NCBI GenBank assembly: GCA_963693365.1
Contig: CAVNZM010000001.1
Span: 19,158,001-19,222,000 of the forward strand
Source of the DNA: Amoebidium appalachense
Lineage: Eukaryota > Ichthyosporea
Direction: 5' to 3'
DNA length: 64,000 nt
The notes beneath the pieces were generated by a model, which saw only the letters and a program-made list of their open reading frames with translations, did not search any database and was not told where the DNA came from. Numbering within the stretch: position 1 is the stretch's first letter; the number at the start of each line of letters is the position of its first letter. This document shows, piece after piece, positions 38,910 to 63,501 of this stretch. The position numbers and the translations under genes are program-made.

Positions 38910-39215
38910 CGCACAGTGCTTTTATCATATTTTTGCACACAGTGCTTAATCCTTTGTGTACAGTGCTTGCATCATCTTTTGCGCACAGTGCTTATATCAT
39001 CCTTTGCGCACAGTGCTTATACCATCTTTTTGCGCACGGCGCTTCTATCATCTTTTTGCGCACGATGCTTATATCATCTTTGCGCACAGTGCTTATGTCA
39101 TCTTTTTGCACACAGTGCTTACCGCAGATCCTTTTGCGCACAGCGTTACATGCGCACAGCGCTTACATGGGCACAGCGCTTACATGATCTTTTTCCTTTT
39201 GCGCATAGTGCTTAT
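38910..39215 (+). repeat. Minisatellite of about 25-30 bp units
   Basis: Roughly a dozen diverged copies of a unit close to GCGCACAGTGCTTATATCAT followed by CTTTT. The last copy (GCGCATAGTGCTTATGCAG) runs into a possible splice acceptor at 39218-39219. Confidence 0.88.
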
Positions 39216-39336
39216 GCAGTCTAATCCACAGGAGAGAGCTGCTTCAGGCACTGGCCAGGTGAGCATCACACAGCGCAAACAGATCGCCTGGCAAAAACAG
39301 AGTCAGTCCTCCACTGAGTCGCTAACTGCTTCACAA

Positions 39337-45652
<6,316 letters not shown>

Positions 45653-45852
45653 ATGTTGTTGTTGTTGTTTTTTTGTTTGGATGCCATGTTGTGGCTACGA
45701 CAAGATATTTTTAATTGGGTTATGGTTGGATGAGCGAATGTAGTGCAACTTAGGAATACAATGGGAGGGTTTAGTTAGGAAAAGCTTGCTTGCAACTCAC
45801 TCACGTGCATGGACTATGCTTAGCAACACACACACACAAAACACACGCATGC

Positions 45853-45911
<59 letters not shown>

Positions 45912-47318
45912 ACGCGCAAGAAACACACACACACGCATGCACACACACACACACACACACACACACACCATAAACACACACACACACACACACATATCAT
46001 CACGGGCTACACACAACACAAGGTTAAGCAAACATTGCCTTTAATGGATTTGTCAACATTCGTGTTCGTCTGGGCTGAAATGATAACCGGGTCAAGATCT
46101 CGATCAATTGAAGGATGTTGTATCTACAAATGGGCAGCTAGATCGATTTCTAAATGATTGGGTCTCTGTAAGAATATAATAGTTACCATACTGCCAAAGT
46201 TAGTGCATATTAAGGACGAAACTTGGCTTGTGTAAAGGATCAACTTGAGCAGGCAGTATGTATTATACAACAGTTTGAATGCGCATGTATATGAGATAAC
46301 GAACGTTTAGATAAACATTAGTTGTGGGTTGTGTAAACAGGGAGATAACTGCCCAGGGGCCCGGTAAACGTGCATGAATGTTAGAGATTACACTATATGA
46401 AAGACTAATGGATTCTGAAAGGGCGGACATCGAACATCATGATAATAAACTTTTGTGGCTATCTTCGCAGCAGTTCATGAACATTCCCCCTCCTTCCCCT
46501 CCCCATGCCTCCCCTCTCCCCCTCCCCCATGTGCACCCCCCCCCCCCCCCCCCCCCCCCCCCCCACACACACACCCCACACGTGCACCCCACCCCACCAT
46601 GTGTATGTGCATGTCAGTGTGTGTGTGTGCATATGTGCATATGCGTGTGCACGCGCCCGCGTGTGTGTGTGTGCGTGTGCGTGCGTGCGTGCGTGTGTAC
46701 TCTGCAGCGTGACGCGTTCGCATGGCCGCGCGTGTATCACGTGTGACACGGCCACAGGTTGATGGATCTGCAGATTCTGAAGGGAGCGGGGGGCTTTTTG
46801 GAGGCCCGATCGGGGAGTGTGGTGAAAGGGGGGAGGGCCTGGGGGGAGGGGGGACCCGGTGGGGTGGGGAGTGGGGGGGGGGGGAGGCATAGGATGGGGT
46901 GTGGGGTGGTGGGGCCGGAGGGGATGGATGGGATCAAACTCAGATTCAGAATCATTGATGATGGATGGATGCATACGCATATTGCAATGTTGGCTTGCGT
47001 AACAAGCCTTTGAGTCAGGATCCTGAGGGTGGTATCACCTTTCATGATGGGTGGATGTATACGTGCCTGGCCATGGCCGCCTGGGCCCATGGTCGCCGCG
47101 TGCACATGAAGGACTCTGGTGGGTGGGTGAGGGGGGGGGGAGGGGGGGGGGGGGGGGGGGGGAGGGGGTTGATCCGGAGGTCTCGAGTAAAATGATCCGA
47201 TCCGGACCGAATATGATCGAGGGCCATGTATGGGGATATTGTTTTCTTGGGGAAGGGGAATAAATTAATCATGTTTGCCAGCCGTGTGTGCGTGTGCATG
47301 TGTGTGTGTGTGTATGTA

Positions 47319-47358
<40 letters not shown>

Positions 47359-48002
47359 GAGGAGGGGGGGGGGGGGGTGTTTTTGGTTGGATCATATGCG
47401 CATGCACCAGCATATGCATGGGATATGGACGGTAATTACAACCTCAGGCTGCAGTACCTGATTATGTGTTGGTGTTTATTTTCAGCAGTTTAAATAGGAT
47501 AACAGTAGATGAACAAACATAAAACAGTGGCCCGCAACTTGAAGCAAAGTTGCTACACCTTCATTCCCTTGCTACTTTGCTAATATTACAGACATTTGGA
47601 GGATCTGCATATGATGTTTTGTGTTGTACATGCTCTGCCCTTACACGCTCTGCCTGTTGTGCAGAGTTATATTTTAAACGCGCACAATTGCGCGTATCCA
47701 GTGCAATCGGATCTCGTGTGTGTGTATGTGCGTGTTTGCCTCGGCGCGCGCGCACGTGTGTGTATGTGTGTGTGTGTGTGTGTGTGTCCATATGCGTCTG
47801 TGCGTGTTTATGTGAGGTAGAATTACTGTAGGCAAACAACAAATCAAAGCATTTTATCTACCAACCAGACACACGTACACACCACACACACCTAAACAAC
47901 CACACAGAAAAGAACCCACACACCAACCCTTAGACACACGCCTTCATTCCATCCCCCCCTCCCCCCTCCCCCCCCCCGCGCCTTCCACCCACCCACCACC
48001 CT
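45653..48002. other. Intergenic region between convergent RGS and PROTOR genes
   Basis: (AC)n near 45858-45908 and 45938-45968, a C run at 46538-46564, GT-rich sequence at 46615-46700, G runs near 47130-47170, and (GT)n at 47280-47356 and 47764-47788. Unique sequence between them shows no gene. Confidence 0.6.
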
Positions 48003-48855
48003 CTAAAAGGGTGATGTCTCCATCTGCTCCAACTGAGCCGCAAAGTTCTGCATGCCGCCCTCCTTCCCACCCCGACCCCCACCCGCGCTAGAGCCAGTCA
48101 CAGACGTACTCAGCAACCCCACACTCCCCTGCCTGCCGTTAGCCAGCCTACTCTTGTCCTCACCTCTCCCTATTGCTCCTCCAACCCCACCGTTTGTAAT
48201 TGTACCAGACAACACGGCCACCGTACGATCCAACCTCTCCTTTCTGGAAAGCATGAGATCATCCCCCGTAATAGACATGGCCCTTCTCACCGCCGTTTGC
48301 ATGTTCACGGCTCCACCCCCACCCATGGCCAACCCACCCCCAAGTTCCGGCCCCCCTGTGACTAGTGGGCCACTGATGGACACCGACTGCCTAAACGCCC
48401 GATTGGGTGAAGGGATGGCCCCGTAGGCAAACTCCTCCTTGCCATTGGCTGCTCCATACTGTGTAAGCGTGTCCGATTGGTGCATCTTGGGGTGGTGCAC
48501 ACCCTCAAACGAAGTTGCACGGGCCGCGGGGTGCATCGTCTCCACGCCGTCTTCTGATTGGTCCATTTTTGAGCCATTAGGCGGCGATGTTGCGCCTGCA
48601 GGCACATAGAAATGGCCTGCCGGGGCAAGAGGGGAATCTGGTGGGGTGGCCAGGTTGAGGCTCAGGCTCACGTTTCGGTTTGGAGATACGGGCAGGGGGG
48701 AGGGCCCGTCATAGTCCCCTATTGCGGCAGTGAAGTTGAGGGAGTGCATGGAGTTGGTGCGCTGCTGCTGTGCGGGACTCTCCTCGGTCTCGGCTTGGAT
48801 CAGGCAGGGTATCAGCCGCGAGAGCAGCCGTTGGATGTCCCGCTCGTATCTGTGA

Positions 48856-48945
<90 letters not shown>

Positions 48946-49193
48946 ATGTGTTGAGGTGAGTGGGTAAGCATAATGTGCCGTTTGGGCAAGTAGAGGTAGT
49001 GGGGGAGGGGACAGGGTTGGGGAGGAGGGCGGAGGGATGCAGATGTGTGTGTGTGTGTGTGTGTTGGGGGGGGGGGGGGGGGGGGGGGGGGGAGGGCACT
49101 TTTAATAGGGTGTGATATTGTTGCTGCTACATGTGTGCGTGTGTGTGTGCGTGTGTGTGCGTGTGGTTATGTGTGTGGGTCTGGGTGTGTGTA

Positions 49194-49235
<42 letters not shown>

Positions 49236-50923
49236 GTGTTTTTGTGTGTGTGTGTCTAATATAAGTCTGCGTGTATGTGTGCTGTTTGGGATGCAGGGGG
49301 AGGGGTGCGGAGAGGGGAGGGGGTTGGGGGGGGGGAGGGGGTTGGAGTAGACAATACAGAATTCATTTCACAGGGCATAATAAAACCACAACCCACGAAC
49401 ATAACAAAAGGGGAACATGTCCAGCAAACAAGAGAAAAGAGGAACGAAGTGGGGTGGTGAGCTGAGGGCGGATTGTGTTGCAGCTGCTTGTGATGTATGA
49501 GTTTTGACAAGGCAAAGCAGAAGGGAGAAAACCCCCGGGAGGGAGGGAGGGGAGGGGGGGGGGGGGAGCGGGCAGAATGCATTACAGAGTACGAAGTACA
49601 CACTAACGATGGACAACACCATGCAGACTTCTGCCAAAAAGTGCACACAATGAAGTGTGCATTTGAGGTTGAGGCCAGTCTTTGGGGGGGCCAGAAAGAG
49701 AAAAGGGGGTTTAAATGTGGTAAAATATACGTACACATTCACGACGGGCATCACAATACAGATTGAAGAGCACACTTAGGGAGGAGAAAGGGATGTTGAG
49801 TTCAGCCCCTTCAAAACTGTGTGCATGCAAGCGGCCAGGCATGCAAGCATGACACACACCTGTCGTTGTTGTTGCACCCCTGCAGCACCAGCAACATCTG
49901 GGTGATGCGTGGTGGCAGGAACATGGCCGACCCCCCAAGGAACCCCGGCTTGTTCTTGCTGCTCTCCCCATCATCCCCGGCCCCTGCCGAATTTCTGGAC
50001 AAAACATCATCCAGTTGTTGTTTGATTGCGCTGCTAAGCACAACGTGGTCGCGGAACGCTGTGAGTGTAATCTTGCGGATGCACGGGAAAATCACACCGT
50101 TTGAGACACCAAACATGCTGAGAAGCAATGTTAGGGTCTCTGTGTAGAATGTGCCCCATATCTCAGCCAGGGACCGAATAAACTCGTCGCTTTCCAAATC
50201 GCGCAGTCCCTCTCTCAGAATAATCATGCCCTTGCATATAATGAGCGTGTACATGTCCACAATGGCCCGTGCCGTGTAGTTTCTCTCCACGCGGGCCACA
50301 CACATGTGGAGTGACTCTATTCTGACGTGCTGGAACTGTTGTGGCTTCTGGAAGACCCCTAGGACCATCTTCTGCAAGGTCAGCCAGTCCTCATCACGTG
50401 CCAGCCCACCCATACCCCCGCCAGTTACAAGTGTGGTGGTGCTCACACTTCCCTCGGCGTGTGCTGCAAGGGTCGAGGGCAACACCACCGTGCTGGGCCT
50501 GCTAGACGGGCCGCTCATGGACATGCGGGAAAACGAACCGGGCCGGACCGACTTCCGGGTCGAGAGTGAGGGTGACCGTGCACCCCGACCTTGGATCTCC
50601 CTGGCGCTGGCAGCAGGACTACCGCTAGTGCTTGGACCTTGGCTCAAGGAGCCACTGCCCCAGTTTACACCATCCTCACTGCTGGCGGGATAGTTGCCGT
50701 AGAGAATGGTAGATGCACTGCTGCTGCCTGGAAACGCAGGCTGGCTGGACGTGGCAAGGGTGGCCCGTGTAAGCTCTGGATTCGACTCGGTAATAAGTTG
50801 GCCCGTCCCGCTGCTCCCCCCGCTCAGCCATGATTTAGACTCGCGCCGGCTGGGACCCTTGTCCGAGTCGCTGCTGTTATTGTTGCTGCTCTTGCCGAGC
50901 AGCCCAAACGACCGGTTGAGCAT
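48003..50923 (-). CDS. PRR5: PROTOR/PRR5 (HbrB/Bit61 family) TORC2 subunit
   Basis: PROTOR proteins bind Rictor in TOR complex 2 (family knowledge). Two exons are seen: 50923-49860 and 48849-48003, joined in phase across AG|A, giving 636 aa from the ATG at 50923. The frame is open upstream to a strong acceptor-like TTTTGCAG at 51010-51006, so a 5' exon may exist. After a Ser-rich, probably disordered N-terminus, the conserved core follows: WLTLQKMVLGVFQ, KGMIILREGLRDLES, SLAEIWGTFYTETLTLLLSMF, IRKITLTAFRDHVVLSSAIK and LPPRITQMLLVLQG. These parallel human PRR5 VILRDKIR, SLAETWDFFF, LALLHFRNAITLS and PPAIVQMLLVLQG. Exon 2 opens with YERDIQRLLSRLIPCL, matching the YLRLETLVQKVVSPYL segment, and ends in a long low-complexity tail with RRAMSI-type sites. 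It is convergent with the RGS gene. Confidence 0.9.
48858..48944 (+). repeat. (GT)n at the exon 2 acceptor of the PROTOR gene
   Basis: On the sense strand this is (AC)n ending a few bases before the CACAG acceptor. It is the same arrangement seen at other acceptors in this window. Confidence 0.93.
49040..49350 (+). repeat. (GT)n to G-run junction and GT-rich tract (PROTOR intron)
   Basis: (GT)n at 49043-49063 passes into a G run at 49066-49092. GT-rich sequence continues to 49256 and is followed by G-rich sequence. Confidence 0.88.
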
Positions 50924-51010
50924 CTTGCTGCTTGCTGCTTCTCCAGAAGAAAAAACAAGTGCTTGGAGCTTGACGTTTGGCGCTGCTAAAGGCGAAAATT
51001 GCAACCTGCA

Positions 51011-53662
51011 AAAGAGGCGAAAGCGAAACGCATTATTAAAAACAGAAAGACCCTTGGAGGATGTGGGTAGGGGGCCAGATATGGGCTTAAAACGACCATA
51101 TGTTGCTGGGTAAAAGAATTGACATCTCCCCAGGAAGGTTCGATTGTAGGTAATCTAAGATGCCTTCCTTTTCTCACTATCCCTACCCCCCCTCCCCCCT
51201 CTCCCCCCTCCCCACCCCCCACCCCTCCTTTTCCCCTCTACCCCATCTTTCCCCTCCTTCCCCTTGTGTTCCTTCTTTCTCACATCTTCCTCCCTCCCCT
51301 CCGAACAACCACCACAACTCATCCACTAGCACAGTGTCCCCTTTTTGGTACCCTTCCTCCATTCCAGCTCCTTCATCCCTGTTTAAAACTCAAATAGTTT
51401 GTGTCAAGAGAATCTTGCTAACTCCTGCCTTCGACCCAACTATCGCCTTTGACTCACAACAAAACGAGATCCTTGTAGGTTATCCACAAATTCTGTTACC
51501 TAGAGGGAACACACCACAAGGGCGTGTAACAACTAACAACCGATCGGGTAGCGAGGGACACTTACATGGCACATGCGACAAAGGAAGGCAAGCTTTTTAG
51601 GATAAATAACACATCAAGCGGTCACAGACGTTCGCGGGAGTGTGTTGGGAATAATAGTAATTATCTACAGACCAAAAAGGGGACCCAAAAACCCTCCTCC
51701 CTCCCCGTTAACTTTAACCCCCACCCCACTCCCTCATTATCAAGCAGCCAAAACTTCACCAAGAGAGCACAGATCGTGCCGGTGCATGATGCGAGAGGGT
51801 GTTATAACGCCGGCCATGCACGCTCCAGTAAAACAATAGTCAGCGCAGAAAAGAAGGGGGGATACGGACCAACCATGAGTGTTAATCATGTGAGTAATTT
51901 CTGTATTGATTAGACCAAAAACTTCAGCAGAAAGCCGGCCTTCTTTGTGTTAAAAGAAACAATGGAGTCGCATGTGCTCACCAGAGAGCAACCTTTCCAA
52001 TAAAACTTTAAATCTTTATTTCAAAGCATTACGTCTACTGAAACTTAACCATTTCCATATTATGGCTCGCTGCATGAGGATTAGTGAGTGTAGATCACAA
52101 GCTCACCTTTTCACGCAAAGACGTTTCCCAAAAACGAAGAGGGCACGGCCTTCACTCACCAGACCCAAAATTGTCAAAGGGTGCACGTGGATTCAGACCA
52201 CAACATATCACAAAACAACAAACGTCCTTTCTTGATTGAATCCGACCATCTAAAATATGGAAAGCGATCTCTCTTCTTTGAATGTGTTTTGCCTACTGAG
52301 AACACGATAGCCAAACGTGGAATAAGTGTGGGCAACTACCAAACTGAGGCTCTTTCTAGTCTCATCATGTCTTACTGGTTGTGTTTAGCAGCGTGCATAC
52401 ATCTTTACTGAAACAGGAGGTAGCGGAGCTACTCCGGGTCATGACTACTAGGATGTAGTTTCATGTTTCTGTTCTGTTCTGTGTCTGGAAGAGAGCCTTG
52501 GCACTGCGCATGCACGAAATGCCTGTGGCGGGGATCATGTTTATAAGTAACCAATCAAAAGACGATCATATTCTATTTGTAGAATTTTGTCGTTTCATCG
52601 GTATTCGAATCGGACAGAGATCCTTTTTCTTTAATTAATAATGAGATAAACACGGGTCGTAGGTGTGTCCACTAATTACTGAAGATCATAACTTGTCCAG
52701 TATATTTCTGGTTTTAACGGGGGAAAAAAAGGTTATAATGCGTATACTAATTTATCAACATGCCTCGCACATATAGTTTTGCCGTGACCGTGCAATTGTC
52801 ACAGCATTAAAGAAATTGATATGTAAACGAATCTTGCCAGGAAAAGCGGGTCTCTGCGCGCATGCAGAAGTTACGGCCGACTCGGTCAGGAGCTGACCCG
52901 AAATCAAAACCCCTTCATGAACGTGCAGTATGACGTTGTTTTTTGCTCCAAAAAGCTCCACACAATCGGAAACATGTGCTATGACATGGTTCATATATCA
53001 ATGCACAACCTGCCCATCAATCGAATTTGAACCTGGGGTGTGTAAATGGCGATCCTATTTTTTGCCGGCACAGTGACTGTGCAGAGAACAGCCCGTGGCC
53101 CGATTCGGTTATGATGGATTCCCACACATTCCAACAAATGCGTAGGCCGCAGCTGCAAGCCTTAGCCTGGCACGTACTGACGGTGCCTGGGCTGCTATGA
53201 ACTTGCCGTTCGCCTCACACCCTCCATTTTTCCTTACACTCTCGCGACCGCGTGCATGCTTTCTCTCGCGGCGGCTCTACGGTCCCGAGAGTCCAGTGTT
53301 CGCTGTGTGTGTAAGGAAAAATACGAGTCACCTCAGTAGGTGACAGAGCCTTAGCCTGTGTCTCTCTGGAAGCTGCCGTCTGCATGCATAGGCACTGTTT
53401 GGGAAAACGTAAAAAGAAAAGAAAGGCCCCGAAGGTGTCACTGCGGCACACTGTTGTGCACCTCTTCTCAACACGAGCCAATGATAGGGGCAAAATCTTT
53501 CGCCGAATTTAGTAGCGCGATATCTACCCATTTGGCGCAGTGTTAGGACAATAGAAAGCGCCTCATGCAGCGAACGAGTTCTCGCTCTTGTCCAACTGAG
53601 TTGAGGTTTGGGTCACTAGAGGAATGCGTTGCCTGAGCTTATTGTAGAGCTTAGTGTCAAAA
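51011..53662. other. Intergenic unique region
   Basis: A C-rich patch at 51185-51310, otherwise unique AT-balanced sequence with few simple repeats. No recognisable gene, and no convincing first exon for the PROTOR gene. Confidence 0.5.
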
Positions 53663-54424
53663 ATGACGTACAGAGGAGCGTGCCGAGGTATGCCGCGGGC
53701 GGCCCTTTCCCTCTGCCTCTTATTCTTGCTTGCTGCAAGGACTATAACGGTGGAGAACAGCACCGACAGTCACAGTCTGATGCCTGGCTTGCCACCACCG
53801 TCGACTTCTGAGCTCGACCCAGGCAAGACAACCACCACATGTGATGACCAGAGCTACCTAAGCCTTTGGCAGCAAACAGCAAACAAGTTTACCAAACAGG
53901 TCAAGCGATACGCCGACGGGCTGAACTTTGGAGTGATGTCTTTGAAAATTCAAGCAGCATACGCGACACAAAATGCACAAGGCACCGAATCTGCAGGAGC
54001 AAGTTCTTTGCAAGATGAAACGTGCACGAAGACGTGCACTCCTTTGCAGAAGAGACATATGCTTGACGCATCAAGGAGCACAAAAGAGATGTTCACGGTA
54101 TGGTCAAGTTCGCACGAGAGTTGGTCCAAGGCCCCGATATACGTGGAAGGTTTCCCGTCCTTGTATGCCCTGGTGCATGTGGCGTTTCGAGATCGCTTGG
54201 ATTCTATGAAGCGGGACGTTCAGAAAATCGAAAGACAGTGTAAATGGAAGAGGGAAAAGAGTCTGGCAATTATCTTTAAGGCAAGGGAGTCCCTCGAAAG
54301 CTACCAACATGAAGTCGAAGAATATTATCGAAGGTGTTTCGAGAGGGTACAAACGGAAATAGACCGGCTTGACGAGTATGTGCTGACTAACTGTGACTGC
54401 AATATGTACAAGGAGGCTAGTTGA
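53663..54424 (+). CDS. Orphan secreted coiled-coil protein, intronless
   Basis: I do not recognise this family. The frame runs 253 codons from the ATG at 53663; a second in-frame ATG at 53690 directly precedes the hydrophobic stretch MPRAALSLCLLFLLAARTIT, a likely signal peptide, so 53690 may be the true start. A short Ser/Thr/Pro segment follows, then a Cys-containing middle (TTTTCDDQSYLSLWQQ, DETCTKTCTPLQ). The C-terminal 90 residues are charged and helical with coiled-coil character (RDRLDSMKRDVQKIERQC, EVEEYYRRCFERVQTEIDRL), ending in NCDCNMYKEAS. Six to seven Cys after the signal peptide would suit disulfide bonding. Sequence complexity is high and there is no simple-repeat artefact, which supports a real gene. 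No homologue, promoter motif or partner gene was recognised. Confidence 0.6.
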   Translation: MTYRGACRGMPRAALSLCLLFLLAARTITVENSTDSHSLMPGLPPPSTSELDPGKTTTTCDDQSYLSLWQQTANKFTKQVKRYADGLNFGVMSLKIQAAYATQNAQGTESAGASSLQDETCTKTCTPLQKRHMLDASRSTKEMFTVWSSSHESWSKAPIYVEGFPSLYALVHVAFRDRLDSMKRDVQKIERQCKWKREKSLAIIFKARESLESYQHEVEEYYRRCFERVQTEIDRLDEYVLTNCDCNMYKEAS

Positions 54425-55841
54425 ACATTGAGATTTACATGTTTTGGCATGTAGAAGAACCTGTGTAGTGTGTAAATTTCACCAACTGTAATTGATTCCT
54501 CTAGGCCGTGAATGTTAACAACCTCAGTAAGGTAGAAATGATTTTTTACAAATTAAATTTTCCAACTTCTGTAAATTTGGAGGGAAGGTACCGATACCTT
54601 TATCTAAACCGGTATGAATGGGGTTTATAAGACATAACTGGAGTGCAAAAGATGAGCATCACAAGTAAATGTGATGGTTTGCATTTTTTTGGGGGAGTGA
54701 GTGAGTGTATGCTTGTTACTTAATGCCATATTTGCATATGACGTACATACGAGGGCCTGCAATTGTGACACGATCATGAATGTGTGTAGGGCGCGTAGCC
54801 CAGGAATCCTATAGCGCCAGTGCCCCAAAGTTCCACTTTCTCATGGGCCAATAATTGGAGGGGATGCTGAAGGCAGAAGACCCACGTGAGTAATAGATAC
54901 AACCCTTATTGATATCCACAGATGTGTGAGCTTCTCTCTAACACTGGTAGCCCAGATAGAGAGCTGAGGAAGATCTGCGGCAGTACCTACTGCCGGTGGG
55001 GTGTTTTTCAAACATCCGACAAAAAAATCGAACCCGGGGAAGGGAGAAGTGGAAGAGGAGACTGGGGTTGGTGGTGGTGGTGGTGGTTGGGAGCTCGGGG
55101 TGAGGGGTGGGGTGGGGTTGTGTGGGGGCGGGGGAGGTGGTGGTGTTTGAGGGAGGAAAGGAGGGGAGTACTGTAGTGGTGGTGGTGTTACTTTTTCTCA
55201 GCCTTTCTGAAAGGGGGGAGGTGGGAAGGGAGAGAGGGGGGGGGGGGGGGGGGGGGAGGGGGGGAGGAGAGGGGGTTAGAGGCGTGAAGCTATAGTGAAG
55301 GTTCCAGGGTGCGAAGTGCATACATAATGGCACAAAGGACAACGTAAACTTTATTGAACTTGCTGTGGCTGTATGTATACTTGGAAGTCATTCTTGCTAT
55401 TCTTAACCCACGCGAGTAAACTTCAAAGAGCCCAACCTGAGGGGGGAGCCTGTCATGGCATTGTTTTGAAGTATTGACCTATATTCCTTGTCAAATGTGG
55501 CCCGGAGGCCCACTCAGGGAGAGGAGCAGAAGAGGGGCGGGGGGGGGGGGGGGGGGGGGGGGGAGGGACTGTTTTTTTTTTTTTTTTTTTTTTTGTGGGG
55601 GGGGGGGGGGGGGGGGAAGGGGAAAGGAGAGGGGGGGGGGGGGGGGGATGCATGCAATTCCCACTTGCACGTATGCAGGCACTGCAGGCACGTGCGGGCT
55701 CACCACACCGTGACGCACACGCAAAGAGGCCTCGACAGAAGGACCAGGGGAGAAGGAGATGGTGGGTGTGGTGGTGGTGGTGGGGGGGGGGAGTGGGAGA
55801 TAGAGAGAGAGAGAGAGGGAGGAGGTGAGAGAGAGAGAGAA

Positions 55842-55886
<45 letters not shown>

Positions 55887-55887
55887 G

Positions 55888-55932
<45 letters not shown>

Positions 55933-55965
55933 GGCCTCGAGGAGAGAAAGAGAGAGAGAGAGAGA

Positions 55966-56000
<35 letters not shown>

Positions 56001-57731
56001 TGTGTGTGTGTGTGTGAGTGAGAGAGAGGGAGAGGGAGGGAGGGAGGGAGGGGGAGGGGGGGAGAGAGAGAGAGAGAGAGAAGGGGAGAGAGAGAGAGGG
56101 GGAGGGAGGGAGGGAGGGAGGGAGAGAGCGAGAGCGAGAGCGAGAGAGAGAGAGAGAGAGAGAGAGAGTGTGTGTGTGTGTGTGTGTGCGTGTGTGTGTG
56201 AGCGAGAGGGGGCGGTTAGGGGGGAAGAGAGAGGCTGGAGGAGGGGAGGAAGAGAGAGATGCAGGAGAGAGCGAGAGAGGGAGAGATCTCTAGAGGATAG
56301 GCCACCGAAATTATATCAAGCTCGGGCATTCACTATAGAGAAGTGATACAAACAGGAGAAAGAGCAACAAAGAATCGTAGGGACGAAAAATGAGCCTCCC
56401 GGAAACGTATACGTATGTGTGTTCTTGTCTGTCGAGAAAACACAGTGACTGGTGGTTTCAGACGCGGAGCTTCATATTTACAAAAAGATAGTAGAAACAT
56501 GGGGAGAAGAAAGTGAGCAGAAAGTAGGTGCGCGCTTCTATGTCATGAGGTCCCCCTCGGCCCCCGACGTGAGGCTCACGGTCCCACTCCCCCGGGGAAA
56601 AGCGCGCGGCTGCTGTACATTGCCACGGTTATGAAATCCTCCCTCGCGGACATCAGCCTCTTGGAGGGAAGGCTTTAGATTGGCCATTCGGATTTATTTA
56701 GGCTTTAGTTACCCAAAGGACCGCTCTAATCCAATTATACGGTGAATTTGTCATGCACTTGATATGGCGAATTATAGAAAAGGCACGCATTTTGGAATGG
56801 CTTGCTGTTCCCGCCACGAACTTCTGCTGCGAACGGACACACTGGCATTGATAGGTCGGCCTTTCAGCCCGAGCACGCAAAAGCTTTCCGTTCTTGGCTA
56901 CACTGACACGAAACCAAAAGAGAAGGAAGAAAAAGATTTTATATCGTGGTTAGCTTTATACATTATCTAGTCAAGAAAATAGAAGCTGAGCGAGCTTCTG
57001 TGTGTTTCCAGCAGGATAGCAAGGAAAGAGCAGCCGAACAAGAGCACAATTTCCTCTTTTCGTTCTCAGCACATGCGTAGCAGCCAACCAGTAAGGAGTT
57101 GTTTCTTATAGAGTTTTTCATATAAAGCCTCAGTGTCAACTTGCTGTGGAAGTCATAGAGCACAGAGCGCCTTAGTAACAACTAAGTTTTTCTACCGTAC
57201 AAAACATCCCAAGTCGGACATCACCACAAACAAAAAAGGAGTTAACGAAAACCCCTACCCGCTCTTAGAAGGGTATAAACGCTAGGTTTTATAATCGCAG
57301 ATCACAAAAAAAGCGCGGAGATTATACTTGGGAAACGTTGAGAAAAGCTGACAACAGGCATCTGTGGACCTTGGGTTTCTTTCTACATAGCCGAAACACT
57401 CTTACCCTGTGCCAAAACGAGTACTCTATGTGACCGATTCAGCACCGGGCTGACGACAACTTTGGGGTTTGAATCCTCTGCACTCGGATAACGCTGATGG
57501 TAGGTCGTTTTGTGTCCATTACAAAACGTCAGCCTTTTTGTTGTATAGAGAGAAAACATTTTGGTGGTCGACTTCATTCCTTTTTGTGCATCTAAAGAGC
57601 AACCCCGTGATTAATACTGAGAGTTAGATGAACAGAAAATACGGCAACGTATAGGAGTTGAGCTTCTGTTGCTGCTTAGGCCGTTGGCTGACTCAAAGCA
57701 CCAACAGGTGACCTACTTGCAGCCTTGAGAA
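54425..57731. other. Intergenic region 5' of the pocket-protein gene
   Basis: Unique sequence to 55020, then (TGG)n and G-rich repeats at 55060-55275, a T(n)G(n) junction at 55571-55615, and (GA)n at 55798-56285. The stretch 56290-57731 is unique with no recognised gene. A 68-codon frame at 56764-56970 is not supported further. Confidence 0.55.
55798..56290 (+). repeat. (GA)n purine tract
   Basis: About 490 bases of GA repeat interrupted by GGGA, short AC and GT stretches. The open frames here are Arg-Glu repeats only. Confidence 0.92.
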
Positions 57732-63255
<5,524 letters not shown>

Positions 63256-63470
63256 GTATGTGCCCTACCTGGCCTACATCTGCCTCTCCAATATGCACCC
63301 ACCGGCATTCTCTGACTCGCAGCTTCCACACCCACACACCCTATCCATCCGTGTTTTCTTTTCTCTGCTAACGTTCTCCTCTTCTCCAATATCCCGCCTA
63401 ATCCACAACCACCCACATATTTTCGGCCGCAGGATCGTACCGCGCCTGTATAATCCCCCCCCCCCCCCCT

Positions 63471-63501
<31 letters not shown>

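Noticed and set aside
38910-39215. CRISPR array
   Set aside because: Repeats are diverged and nearly contiguous without unique spacers, in a eukaryotic intron or intergenic setting.
56764-56970. 68-codon frame with ATG
   Set aside because: No family similarity, no splice context and of a length expected by chance.
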